Position numbers and translations under genes: made by a program
In this document: positions 20,194 to 30,587 of the stretch, in pieces
Numbering within the stretch: position 1 is the first letter of the stretch
How the letters are laid out: every line of letters begins with the position of its first letter
The notes under the pieces: model-generated
The model's input: the letters and a program-made list of their open reading frames with translations, nothing else
Told to the model about the DNA's origin: nothing
Database searches by the model: none
Origin: Larimichthys crocea
Taxonomy: Eukaryota; Chordata; Actinopteri; Sciaenidae
DNA length: 64,000 nt
NCBI RefSeq assembly: GCF_000972845.2
Contig: NC_040027.1
Span: forward strand, 14,809,760-14,873,759
Direction of reading: 5' to 3'

Positions 20194-20410
20194 AACCAGT
20201 GGCACCTCAGTGGCTGTGAACTGAAGCCAGGCCAGAACTGCATTCCTCAATGTCCACTTGAGGCTGGCTACAGAACTAGTTAAACTCATAAGCCCCATGT
20301 TAAAATGTCCAACTTCACAGCAGTAAATAAACATGTTTACAGCCTGGTACAAAAAACAGTTTTGGTCTCTGTAGCTTATGTCCCCTTCTGACAACTGTAC
20401 TGAGGTTGAA
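20194..20410 (+). repeat. dispersed repeat R1, copy in left duplication unit
   Basis: Contains the TGTCCACTTGAGGCTGGC and CAGCCTGGTACAAAAAAC blocks seen at 5405-5830. It has an inverted partner at about 22519-22715, so the two bracket exons 3-8 of the left copy. Confidence 0.7.
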
Positions 20411-20626
20411 CAGGAGGACAGGAGTCTGCCTACATGGTTGATGACATTTACGTTAACCTTATACATGTACATTTACTTGCTACTAAGTGATAAGTACATT
20501 TGTGTATTTAGTGTAGTATTAATAAAGCTACACAAATTAATCATCATAGTAATAGAGCTCATGTTTGCTGCTTACCTGGCTAAAGGACCAAAGAGTAACT
20601 CTAGTTAGTAAGCTATTAGATAAACT

Positions 20627-20637
20627 TTAATATATAT

Positions 20638-20686
<49 letters not shown>

Positions 20687-20712
20687 TATATATTTATATA
20701 TATATATATATT
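20627..20712. repeat. (AT)n tract
   Basis: Long AT dinucleotide run in the left duplication unit. The equivalent site in the right unit (about 25580-25600) is much shorter, which makes this one of the larger length differences between the copies. Confidence 0.9.
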
Positions 20713-22223
20713 ATTTTCATGATTAGTTCAAGAGGGCCCAATGCAGACATAAAAGTGCGAACAAAAGAAGTCTCTCGTGACTTACTGGAACAAAAAGGCA
20801 GCTGATGAGTCCGCAAAGGACAGAACAGTACATTTAAAGAAGTTATATTTAAGATGACATTAGGCACAGTGATTTTTGTTTCTCTTTCAACGAAATAGCA
20901 TCCCTCCAACTACCACCCTTGGCAATTTTCATGAGAAGCTGCGAGAGGCGACGGGAAGTGTTTTGTGGACACAGCCTTCTGGGAGGTGTGATTCCTGGCA
21001 ATCAGGTACAGTGGAACAGCTTGGACAAATAAAACACATTCTCACAGCCAGACCGTGCTGAATTATGGCCAAAGCAAACACAACAACGGATGTCTCCTTT
21101 ACAGCTAGAAACTTCAGCCCATGATCCAGGCTGGAGTGGCTGGCTTCAAGTTTTTCCTCATCCATGTGGAGTGGAGGAGTTCCCCCATGTGACTGACTGT
21201 TGATCTACACACAGCCATGAAACAGCTGCAGAACACAGGAAGCGTCCTGCTGGTAACTGGAGCATCTTCTATAAGATTTGTGATTATTAAACGGATAAAT
21301 GTAACTGGAATACCTTCGTTTTATCTCCTCCTGAAGTTTCATGCAGAGAGGGATGTTCAGCAGACATCAGAGGAGAATGGCGGTAATCGTCCTTTTACAG
21401 CACACAATTCATCATTTGTCTTCGACGTTTATCTCTCACAGTCTGTGTGTTAAACTAAAGTTTATGTCAGGGATGGGTAGTTTGGACAAAATCAATATAT
21501 TAAATTGATTTTTGTATTGAAACAAGAATATTCTTACTTAGAAACGAAAATAAAGTCACCATTATTGTCTGCAAAGATTGCTGATTGCTCCAAACCTCTG
21601 CCTCCACCCTTTCCATTTAGACCCCAGTCAGTACTCCACCTTTCTGCAGTCCAGGCCAGATGTCATGGAGGTCGAGGCAATTCGCACTGTCACAGAACTC
21701 TGCCTCCATATCAGTAAGACCATCATCCTGGTAACAAATATACAATAGTGAATAAATGGGTTGGTTTGTGTTGATGCCACAGCCGGGTAACTCTCTCTGC
21801 TCCAGGGTACGGTGCCATATAGTTCACTTATCATCTGCAAAGCCATGAAACTGATCCAGGAAGCACGGCAGGCCGGAGCACCCTTGACAGTGGAGACTAC
21901 CCACCACTATCTCAGCCTGTGTGTGTGAGAACATACCTGCAGGGGCGACACAATTCAATGCTGCCCACCCCATGAGGGTCTATTACACGGTAAACAGTAT
22001 TGGGCGCACAATTGTACCTTTGACATCAACTTAGTAGACTGGTAGACGATTGATTTGGTCCCCACAGGGCAGTTATGGTCCGCGTTGAAAGCTGGGCACA
22101 TCGACATGGTGGTTGTCTGATCACTCCCCGTGCACCCTGATCTGAAGAGACTGGATAGTGGCGACTTCACTCAGGCTTGGGGAGGAATTTCTTCTCTACA
22201 ATTTGGTAACTACATACTAGTGA

Positions 22224-22467
22224 CTAGGGTTGCAAAATTCTGGGAATTTTAAAAGTTGAAAACTTTCCATGTGAATTAACAGGAATTTGGGGGAATTAAC
22301 AGGAATTTATGGGAATAAATGGATAAACCACAAATTTACAAAATTAAAGATTGGCCCTTAACAGGGAACTTAAATATAGTTGACTAAAACAACCAGATTT
22401 CATGCAAGTACACTTGAATATCTGCTATTCCTCAATTTCTCAAATTCCATGAGTTTTCAACCCTAGT
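22224..22467. mobile_element. MITE-like element with CTAGGGTTG termini, left unit
   Basis: Starts CTAGGGTTGCAAAATTCTGG and ends CAACCCTAG, giving short terminal inverted repeats around an AT-rich non-coding body. An allelic copy is at 27122-27351. Sits directly after exon 8. Confidence 0.65.
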
Positions 22468-22518
22468 TCTTAGTGAGACGTGCAGACCTCCTAACTTAAA
22501 GGGGTGAGTTATATAAAA

Positions 22519-22715
22519 ATTCACCCTCAGTACAGTTGTCATGAACGGGGAAATTAGCTATAGAGACCAAAACAGTTTTTTGTACCAGGCTGTAAACATG
22601 TTTATTTCTGCTGTGAAGTTGGACATTTGAACATGGGGACTTATGGAGACTGACTCATTCTGTAGCCAGCCTCAAGTGGACATTAGAGGAACTGCGTTTT
22701 TTGGCACTTCCTCAC
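22519..22715 (-). repeat. dispersed repeat R1, inverted copy in left unit
   Basis: Reverse complement of the R1 block: GTTTTTTGTACCAGGCTGTA followed by GCCAGCCTCAAGTGGACAT. Confidence 0.7.
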
Positions 22716-24385
22716 TTCATTTCACAGCTCTTCGCCTTTAGCTCATTGTTTTGGTTCACTGTAACTCACTATGCTGCCACACAACAGATAGACAGAGTTA
22801 ACAACTAGCTGGTGAACATGGGGGAGCATTTAACACCTAAGGATACATTTCCCTCAGTATTTGTATGTGGACCACACCAACACTACAAGGAGAGTAAATA
22901 TTAAACTTACACTTCAGAAGTGGTGTCATTGACTCATCAGTGTCCCATGTTCATCAAATGATAATCAGTGCCCTGATTTTACATTTTACTGGTGTTTGAG
23001 GCTCATATCAGTGAATTTTCAGGTATATTTACACTTAATATCTCAATATAGGGTTTTGGCTGTGAAACATAAAATCAGCTGCATCACTGTAACATTTCCA
23101 TGGAAGATTTCTCACCGTCTATGGAGCAGCTCCAACATAAGTGACATGGCAAATCCTGTCTGCTGTTTAATTTATTAACATTCAGACCTGGTCTGTGTAA
23201 TATTACAGGGAATTTATATGCAGATTTTCTTTCACGGTGGGTTAGTTGGATATGTTTTCCTCCCTCCTTTCACCAGAAACCTTCTGACAATCGCTCACAC
23301 TGGACAAAGTTCACAGGGAGGTAAACAAGAGCTGAGTGCCAGTTTTAATGATAGAGCAATCATTACTGTTCAGACAAGAGAGTGGGCAAAGTCTGTCACC
23401 AGAGCACTCTGATCCACAGTGTTTGTGTACACTTCTGATGTGATTGCACCTTTGAATTAATGATCGCAGGAGACAAAATTTCATAATATTTGATGGAATC
23501 AATCAACTCAATCCTCTATCACATTAAAAGAAACATCAGAACTGCGCTTGAGAGCTCCAGGAAAAGTCAGTAAGTTGATGAAGTCAAGTGTTTTAAAACA
23601 GTTTCAACATAAAAACCTAATGGGGACATTATCGCTGGGTTGATGTATTGGATAGCATTAGCTAGGCATAACTAATCAACTACCAACTGAGTGTGTGTAT
23701 ATGTATATATATATATATATACAGTCCGAAGCACAACACAACAATATTTTTGAGACAGTTTACAAATAAAGAAATAATGTGTGAATCTTCTGCACATCAG
23801 CATTTATGTGGTGAAGCTCACTGAGTGATGACAACACTCTCTCAAAGACATCGGCAGAGTTTGCAGTGACAAAGCAGTGATTGGGCAACAATTGTAATGC
23901 ATTCATAATGTTTTATGACAACACTCATAAACATGCAGAATACTTTCTGGTGCACTATATCAGATGTGTGTATACTGTAGGTGAGTATATGCTTTATGAC
24001 GGTTGCTATAGGGCATGAGAAAACGAGAAATGACAAGACAAGAAAAACCAGTCAGCTCAGCACTGAGAGTGTAAGAATAAGCTAAAGAAGTAACTATAAA
24101 AAATGTAAGTAAGAATATATATTCTTACTTATCTACACAGTCTGTTGTGTCCACACACACACAAATGTATTCCAGTGTCACTGAGGGCCTGGATCTCCCC
24201 CCACTGTGCAGCCAAGTGCTGAAACTCAGCATGTAATTTGCACAGTGATTATCCTTTGAACTGTTTAGCAAAGGGGGTGGTGCCTCAGCTCCAGGTCACA
24301 TAACTGCCACAGACTGTATCTGAAGCGCAGAAGCTGAAGAGTTTAGAGAGTCTACTCTATTTGCTAACTCTCAATACAGACACTC

Positions 24386-27300
24386 ATGGAGCTTGGATCA
24401 ACGGTTGCTGCAGTGAGGAGCAGCAGAGTACTGGTTGGTGACGAGGTCCGTCCTGCTGTGATTGTAATAAAGGATGAGAAAATCCATAAAATACTCTCTG
24501 ATGGGGGGTTTTCTGTGGATGTTGGCTGTGAGGTAAGTTCAGTTTCAGGATACTGCCCCTAAGTGGTTCATCTACTTGTTATCATGATCATTTGCACAGG
24601 TCAACACTCCTTAATCAGTAGTGTTGTATTTAATCTAATTGTGATGACAGGTGTTGGATGTGGGTGACAGCCTAGTGATGCCAGGCATTGTCGATTGCCA
24701 TGTACACGTGAATGAACCAGGGCGCACCTCCTGGGAGGGTTTCTGGACCGCCACCAGGGCTGCTGCAGCTGGAGGCGTGACTACAATTGTGGACATGCCG
24801 CTGTGAGTTCCCCCTCCCAAAATCAATAAATGTCCACTGTCACTGAAAGGTAAAGGTCGCAGACTAAACAGATTGCCAAAAAATGGTTTAAGATTAAACA
24901 GGCAGTTCAACTTATTAAGCCTGGTTTGGAGTTTGTGCAAAAAAATGAAAGAGCTAACATTTATTGCCATGTGATGCCCTAATATAAAGATGATTTTTAT
25001 ATATGTACACCAATGTTTGGCCAAATTCGGTTGCATCTGAGTCCATCCTGGCTACCCAACTAGGTCCCAGACAATTTTGTCCCCACATGGTTTAACCAAG
25101 TGGCAACCTCTGTGGCTGTAAACTGAAGCCAGCGCCAAAACTGCAGTTCCTCAAACGTCCACTTGAGGCTGGCTACAGAACTAGTTAATCTCCATAAGCC
25201 CCCATGTTAAAATGTCCAATGTTTACAGCCTGGTACAAAAAACAGTTTTGTCGCAATAGCTTATTTCCCCATTCCTGACAACTGTACTGAGGTTGAACAG
25301 GAGGACAGGAGTCTGCCTACATGGGCTGATGACGTTTACGTTGAACCTATAAGTACAATTGTACATTTAACTGGCTTTGCTACTAAAAGGGTGATTAAAA
25401 GTACATTTTAGTGTACTTTTAGTGAATTAGTATATTAATAAAGCTACACAACTTAATCATCATAGTAATGAGCTCATGTTTGCTGCTTTCCTGGCTAAAG
25501 GACCAAAGAGTTAACTCCTAGTTAGTAAGCTATTAGATAAACTTATATTTAGTACTAAACAGGCTGAAAACATTTTAAAAAATATATTTATATATATATT
25601 GTTATGGTTAGGTGAAGAGGGCCCAAATGCAGACATGAAAGTAAGAACAAAAGAAGTCTCTCGTGACTTACTGGAACAAAAAGGCAGCTGATGAGTCCAG
25701 GCAAAGGACAGTAACATTTTAAAGAAATTATATTTTAAGATGACATTAGGCAGCAGTGATTTTTGTTTCTCTTTCAACAGAAATAGCATCCCTCCAACTA
25801 CCACCCTTGGCAATTTTCATGAGAAGCTGCGAGAGGCGACAGGGAAGTGTTTTGTGGACACAGCCTTCTGGGGAGGTGTGATTCCTGGCAATCAGGTACA
25901 GTGGAACAGCTTGGACAGAATAAACACATTCTCACAGCCAGACTGTGCTGAATTATGGCCAAAGCAAACACAAACAACGGATGTCTCCTTTACAGCTAGA
26001 ACTTCAGCCCATGATCCAGGCTGGAGTGGCTGGCTTCAAGTGTTTCCTCATCCATAGTGGAGTGGAGGAGTTCCCCCATGTGACTGACTGTGATCTACAC
26101 ACAGCCATGAAACAGCTGCAGAACACAGGAAGCGTCCTGCTGGTAACTGGAGCATCTTCTATAAGATTTGTGATTATTAAACGGATTAAATGTAACTGGA
26201 ATACCTTCTGTTTTATCTCCTCCTGAAGTTTCATGCAGAGAGGGATGTTCAGCAGACATCAGAGGAGAATGGCGGTAATCGTACTTTTACAGCACACAAT
26301 TCATAATTTGTCTTCGACGTTTATCTCTCGCAGTCTGTTAAACTAAAGTTTATGTCAGGGATGGGTAGTTTGGACAAAATCAAATATATTAAACTTGTTT
26401 TTTGTATTAAAACAAGAATATTCTTATTAGAAAATGAAAATAAAGTCACCATTATTGTCTGCAAAGTATGCTGATATGCTCCAAACCTCTGCCTCCACCC
26501 TTTCCATTTAGACCCCAGTCAGTACTCCACCTTTCTGCGGTCCAGGCCAGATGTCATGGAGGTCGAGGCAATTCGCACTGTCACAGAACTCTGCCTCCAA
26601 TATCAGTAAGACCATCATCCTGGTAACAAATATCCACATAGTGAATAAATGGGTTTGTTTGTGTTGATGCCACAGCCGGGTAACTCTCTCTGCTCCAGGG
26701 TACGGTGCCATATAGTTCACTTATCATCTGCAAAGCCACTGAAACTGATCCAGGAAGCACGGCAGGCCGGAGCCCCCTTGACAGTGGAGACTACCCACCA
26801 CTATCTCAGCCTGTGTGCTGAGAACATACCTGCAGGGGCGACACAATTCAAGTGCTGCCCACCCATCAGAGGGTCTATTAACCAGGTAAACAGAATTGGG
26901 TGCACAGTTGTACCTTTGACACTCAACTTAGTAGACTAGTAGACGATTGATTTGGTCCCCACAGGAGCAGTTATGGTCCGCGTTGAAAGCTGGGCACATC
27001 GACATGGTGGTGTCTGATCACTCCCCGTGCACCCATGATCTGAAGAGACTGGATAGTGGCGACTTCACTCAGGCTTGGGGAGGAATTTCTTCTCTACAAT
27101 TTGGTAACTACATACTAGTGACTAGGGTTGCAAAATTCTGGGAATTTTGCATGTGAATTAACAGGAATTTGGGGGAATTAACAGGAATTTATGGGAATAA
27201 ATGGAATAAACCACGAATTTACAAAATTAAAGATTGGCCCTTAACAGGGAACTTAAATATAGTTGACTAAAACAACCAGATTTCATGCAAGTACACTTGA

Positions 27301-28950
27301 ATATCTGCTATTCCTCAATTTCTCAAATTCACTGAGTTTTACAACCCTAGTTCTTAGTGAGACGTGCAGACCTCCTAACTTAAAGGGGTGAGTTATATAA
27401 CTCAAATTATCTATAGAGACCAAAACTGTTTTTTGTACCAGGCTGTAAACATGTTTATTTCTGCTGTGAAGTTGGACATTTGAACATAGGGACTTATGGA
27501 GACTGACTCATTCTGTAGCCAGCCTCAAGTGGACGTTTGAGGAACTGCAGTTTTTGGCACTTCCTCACTTCATTTCACAGCTCTTCGCCTTTAAGCTCAT
27601 TGTTTTGGTTCACTGTAACTCACTATGCTGCCACACGACAGATAGACAGAGTTAACAACTAGCTGGTGAACATGGTCGAGCATTTAACACCTAAGGATAC
27701 ATTTCCCTCAGATATTTGTATGTGGACCACATCAACACTACAAGGAGAGTAAATATTAAACTTTACACTTCAGAAGTGGTGTCATTGACTCATCAGTGTC
27801 CCATGTTCATCAAATGATAATCAGTGCCCTGATTTTAACATTTTACTGGGTGATTTGAGGCTCATATCAGTGAATTTTCAGGTATATTTACACTTAATAT
27901 CTCAATATAGGGGTTTTGGCTGTGAAACATAAAATACAGCTGCATCACTGTAACATTTCCATGGAAGATTTCTCACTGTCTATGGAGCAGCTCCAACATA
28001 AGTGACATGGCAAATCCTGTCTGCTGTTAATTAATTAACAATTTCAAACCTGGTCTGTGTAATATTACAGGGAATTTATATGCAGATTTTCCTTCACGTG
28101 GGTTAGTTGGATATGTTTTCCTCCCTCCTTTCACACAGAAACCTTCTGACAATCGCTCACACTGGACAAAGTTCACAGGGAGGTAAACAAGAGCTGAGTG
28201 CCAGTTTAAATGATAGAGCAATCATTTACTGTTCAGACAGAGAGAGTGGGCAAAGTCTGTCACCAGAGCACTCTGATCCACAGTGTTTGTGTACGCTTTC
28301 TGATGTGATTGCACCTTTGAATTAATGATCGCAGGAGACAAAACTTCATAAATATTTGATGGAATCAATCAAGTCAATCCTCTATCACCCCATTTCAATC
28401 ATTTGGCAGGTTTGCCTCTGTTCTGGAGTTCAGCCAGTAAGAGAGGCTTTCAACTGTGTGATGTGGTCAGACTCCTCAGCCGGAAAACAGCCCAGCTGTG
28501 TAGTCTTGACAACCAGAAGGGCAGCCTTGCCCCCGGCTACGATGCTGACTTGGTCATATGGGACCCAGAGAGAGAATTTAAAGTCAGTATAAGGAATCCA
28601 TAACATAAACATTGTTGCTGACATATTCTTTAATTGCATTATATTAATCTTAATTACATTTCCTGTCATGTTTTACAGATTAAAGAAGCAAGCGTACATC
28701 ATAAAAACAAGGTAAACCACATTAGACGAATAATTGGTATGATGTAATCAGCACATTTTTAATGACTGAGCTCATGATTGTGTGTGTGTGTTCACAGCTA
28801 ACTCCTTACCTCGGCGTCACACTCCACGGAGTGGTGTGTGCCACCATCGTCAGGGGGCGGCTGGTGTACAGAGAAGGCTCCTTCTGCCCCGAGCCTCTGG
28901 GGAAGCATCTTTTCGTCATCCCACAGAGGAGAAATCAAGCCCAACTGTGA
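24386..28950 (+). CDS. allantoinase, complete
   Basis: Hydrolyses allantoin to allantoate in purine (uric acid) breakdown, a step fish and amphibians keep and mammals have lost. Eleven coding exons: 24386-24532, 24651-24802, 25781-25895, 25996-26142, 26229-26274, 26512-26605, 26699-26885, 26965-27103, 28410-28582, 28679-28711, 28798-28950. They sum to 1386 nt, an unbroken 461-residue amidohydrolase of normal length. Expected metal-site residues are present by motif: H66 and H68 in [10 protein letters not shown]153 (carboxylated lysine) in AGVAGFK, H189 in FHAE, H241 in CHIVHLSSA and D314 in [18 protein letters not shown] and DLVIWDPE are also typical. No clear mitochondrial or peroxisomal signal is visible. 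Agxt follows 1.6 kb downstream on the same strand. The 'probable allantoinase' family name is used, since I do not trust any one fish symbol. Confidence 0.94.
25095..25295 (+). repeat. dispersed repeat R1, copy in right unit (allantoinase intron 2)
   Basis: Counterpart of 20194-20410 with the CCACTTGAGGCTGGCTACAG and CAGCCTGGTACAAAAAAC blocks. Confidence 0.7.
27122..27351. mobile_element. MITE-like element with CTAGGGTTG termini, right unit
   Basis: Same element as at 22224-22467, ending ACAACCCTAG. Lies in allantoinase intron 8, right behind the exon 8 donor. Confidence 0.65.
27410..27565 (-). repeat. dispersed repeat R1, inverted copy in right unit
   Basis: Reverse-oriented R1 block in allantoinase intron 8. 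With the forward copy in intron 2 it forms a widely spaced inverted pair around exons 3-8. Confidence 0.7.
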
Positions 28951-29172
28951 AGCATAATAACAACAAGCTGTAGTAAACATCAGCACGTCTGAGTTATTGT
29001 GTTGTCTAACTCTGTGAAAGAGTGCACCATGTTGTTTTCTTCATTTCTCTCACACTGCGTTTAAAATAATTTTATGTTTACATCACAATTTTTATATATG
29101 ATAGCAAACACTTTTTTATAACCTTATGATATTGTGAAATATTTGATTTAGGGGTCGATTAGCAACCAAAAT

Positions 29173-29178
29173 AATAAA
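29173..29178 (+). terminator. candidate allantoinase polyadenylation signal
   Basis: AATAAA about 220 bases after the stop codon, the first clear signal downstream on the plus strand. Confidence 0.5.
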
Positions 29179-29950
29179 AACAATCTGTTGTAAAAAGCTA
29201 CTGAAAGACTAAATACTAATAGTGCTTTTATTTTCAAAAAGTTGGGACCAAGTTAGCACGTAAACACATCAAATTTATCCAATCATTCCAGTTTTTGATT
29301 ATCTGTAAACCAAAATATTTCGAAAAAATTGACACTCTTGAATCATCAGAGTGTGTACAATAAAAAAGAAAACAGGACGCACCGTCCACTTCTTCCAAAT
29401 CACACAGCCCACACAATCTGTTTTCTGAAAATGTTTACATCTACAAACCTCAACAGCCACGAGAAGGAAAGCTGTAATATTTGGTGAGATGTAACATATA
29501 ATTCAGGGCCAGACTTTTGTTTTATAGACATATACAGAATGTCTCTAACTTTAAGTTTTAAATAAAAGCTTCCTTTAATGACATTACAACAACATGTATT
29601 CCTGTAGATATACAACATATCAGTCAGAGTTTTTTGAAACTTTTAAAAACTATTCTAAAATGTATATAAACATTATTCTTTCATTGTCAGCAATCATATA
29701 CAAATGTATAGAGAATACCTCTTCACTACTGTTTGCTGTCCAGACAAGACAAGACATTGTGTTATTTATGCAATGTAATACAGCAGATATCACTTACAAG
29801 TTTGTCATACTGATTACAAATAGAAAACAGAAACTGGACAGAGTAAACTAAACCAAGAGAAATAAATAAAAAAAGGGGGTGGTGGTGGGCTAAGGTAAGA
29901 GGTGAAGATGAATGGGGTTAGTGCTGAACCACCATAACACCATCATTATT

Positions 29951-30290
29951 TCAGTAAGAGGCGTGTGTAAACTCTTGTAGTATTGTATAAAAGTGGTCCA
30001 GGTCTTCATGAATCATTGTCTGGTTCCTCTGAGTGAGTGTGTTTTGATTTTTTTCTAACTTTATAAAGCCTGGTGGAGAATTCTGCTTCCAGCAAAACAG
30101 GACAATCCTTCTAGCAATTAAGGACGTGAAGGCAATAATATCTCGAGCCAGTCCTTTAATGGGATTCTGGTATAATGCCAAAAATGCCACACAAGAAAGA
30201 TCTCTTGAAGATCTCTGCGAAAAATTGGGGCAAGACAAATAACAAGAACATTTGTGCTTGTAACTTGCGGAAAACAGGTTAGACACATGC
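29951..30290 (-). mobile_element. degenerate LINE ORF2 C-terminal fragment (L1/Tx1-like)
   Basis: A minus-strand open frame of about 111 codons contains IIAFTSLIARRIVLFCWKQ, then PPGF. This resembles the end of L1-clade ORF2 proteins, where an AR-R-I-L-W-K pattern is conserved. No upstream reverse transcriptase is present, so this is a truncated relic. Confidence 0.55.
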
Positions 30291-30587
30291 CGCCCTGTTC
30301 ATTAGGTCAATAGCAGCAGTGTAATAGTTAAGCCTGAGGCTCGCTAGAGTCTTTAGTCAATTATTAACATTTGAGGACATGTTGGATGACTTCCTTATCT
30401 TTGAAAATGGGAATGTATCTAGCTACCTGAGCTCAACAAGTGTTGACAGAAGAAGAAAATGTTGTGACAGACTCCTGACCTGAGAACCTCACTGGCCAGA
30501 CAGAGGGGTGTACTCAGTTGAGGATTAACTTTCGTCTGCTCTCACAGCTTTCTGAGGTTTTTCTGCGCTTGTCACACTGCTGGAAAC

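Larger units (their letters stand above)
19482..22205 (+). pseudogene. allantoinase, broken and truncated left copy
   Basis: Corresponds to exons 1-8 of the intact gene to its right. Exon 1 loses two single bases after GTCCGTCCTGCTGTGATTGT and hits a stop. Exon 2 (19744-19894) loses one base after the [12 protein letters not shown] segment. The exon 3 acceptor reads CG instead of AG because a base is missing, and exon 3 (20893-21005) has two further one-base losses. Exons 4, 6, 7 and 8 also carry one-base indels. Exons 9-11 are absent. By eye there are roughly 14 or more exon indels but only about four substitutions, an odd ratio for neutral decay. Either a recent dead tandem copy, or an unpolished or falsely duplicated assembly segment. 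As written it cannot encode allantoinase. Confidence 0.85.
18864..23522 (+). repeat. tandem duplication unit, left copy (about 4.66 kb)
   Basis: Aligns nearly end to end with 23731-28388, covering the upstream region, allantoinase exons 1-8 and intron 8 sequence. Differences are mostly one-base gains and losses. It stops within the intron before exon 9, so the last three exons exist only once. About 210 bases of unrelated sequence with a short (TA)n run separate the copies. Confidence 0.9.
23731..28388 (+). repeat. tandem duplication unit, right copy (about 4.66 kb)
   Basis: Near-identical in length and order to 18864-23522. This copy keeps intact reading frames and splice sites and continues directly into allantoinase exons 9-11, so it is the functional or correctly assembled version. 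Confidence 0.9.
28951..30587. other. intergenic region between allantoinase and agxt
   Basis: Holds the allantoinase 3' UTR with a candidate AATAAA at 29173-29178, AT-rich sequence without coding support, and a degenerate LINE fragment at about 29951-30290. About 300 bases before the agxt ATG show no further features, and the agxt promoter must lie here. Confidence 0.55.

Noticed and set aside
24635..25036. 133-codon minus-strand frame
   Set aside because: It is the antisense shadow of allantoinase exon 2 and intron 2. The left duplication copy breaks it into pieces.
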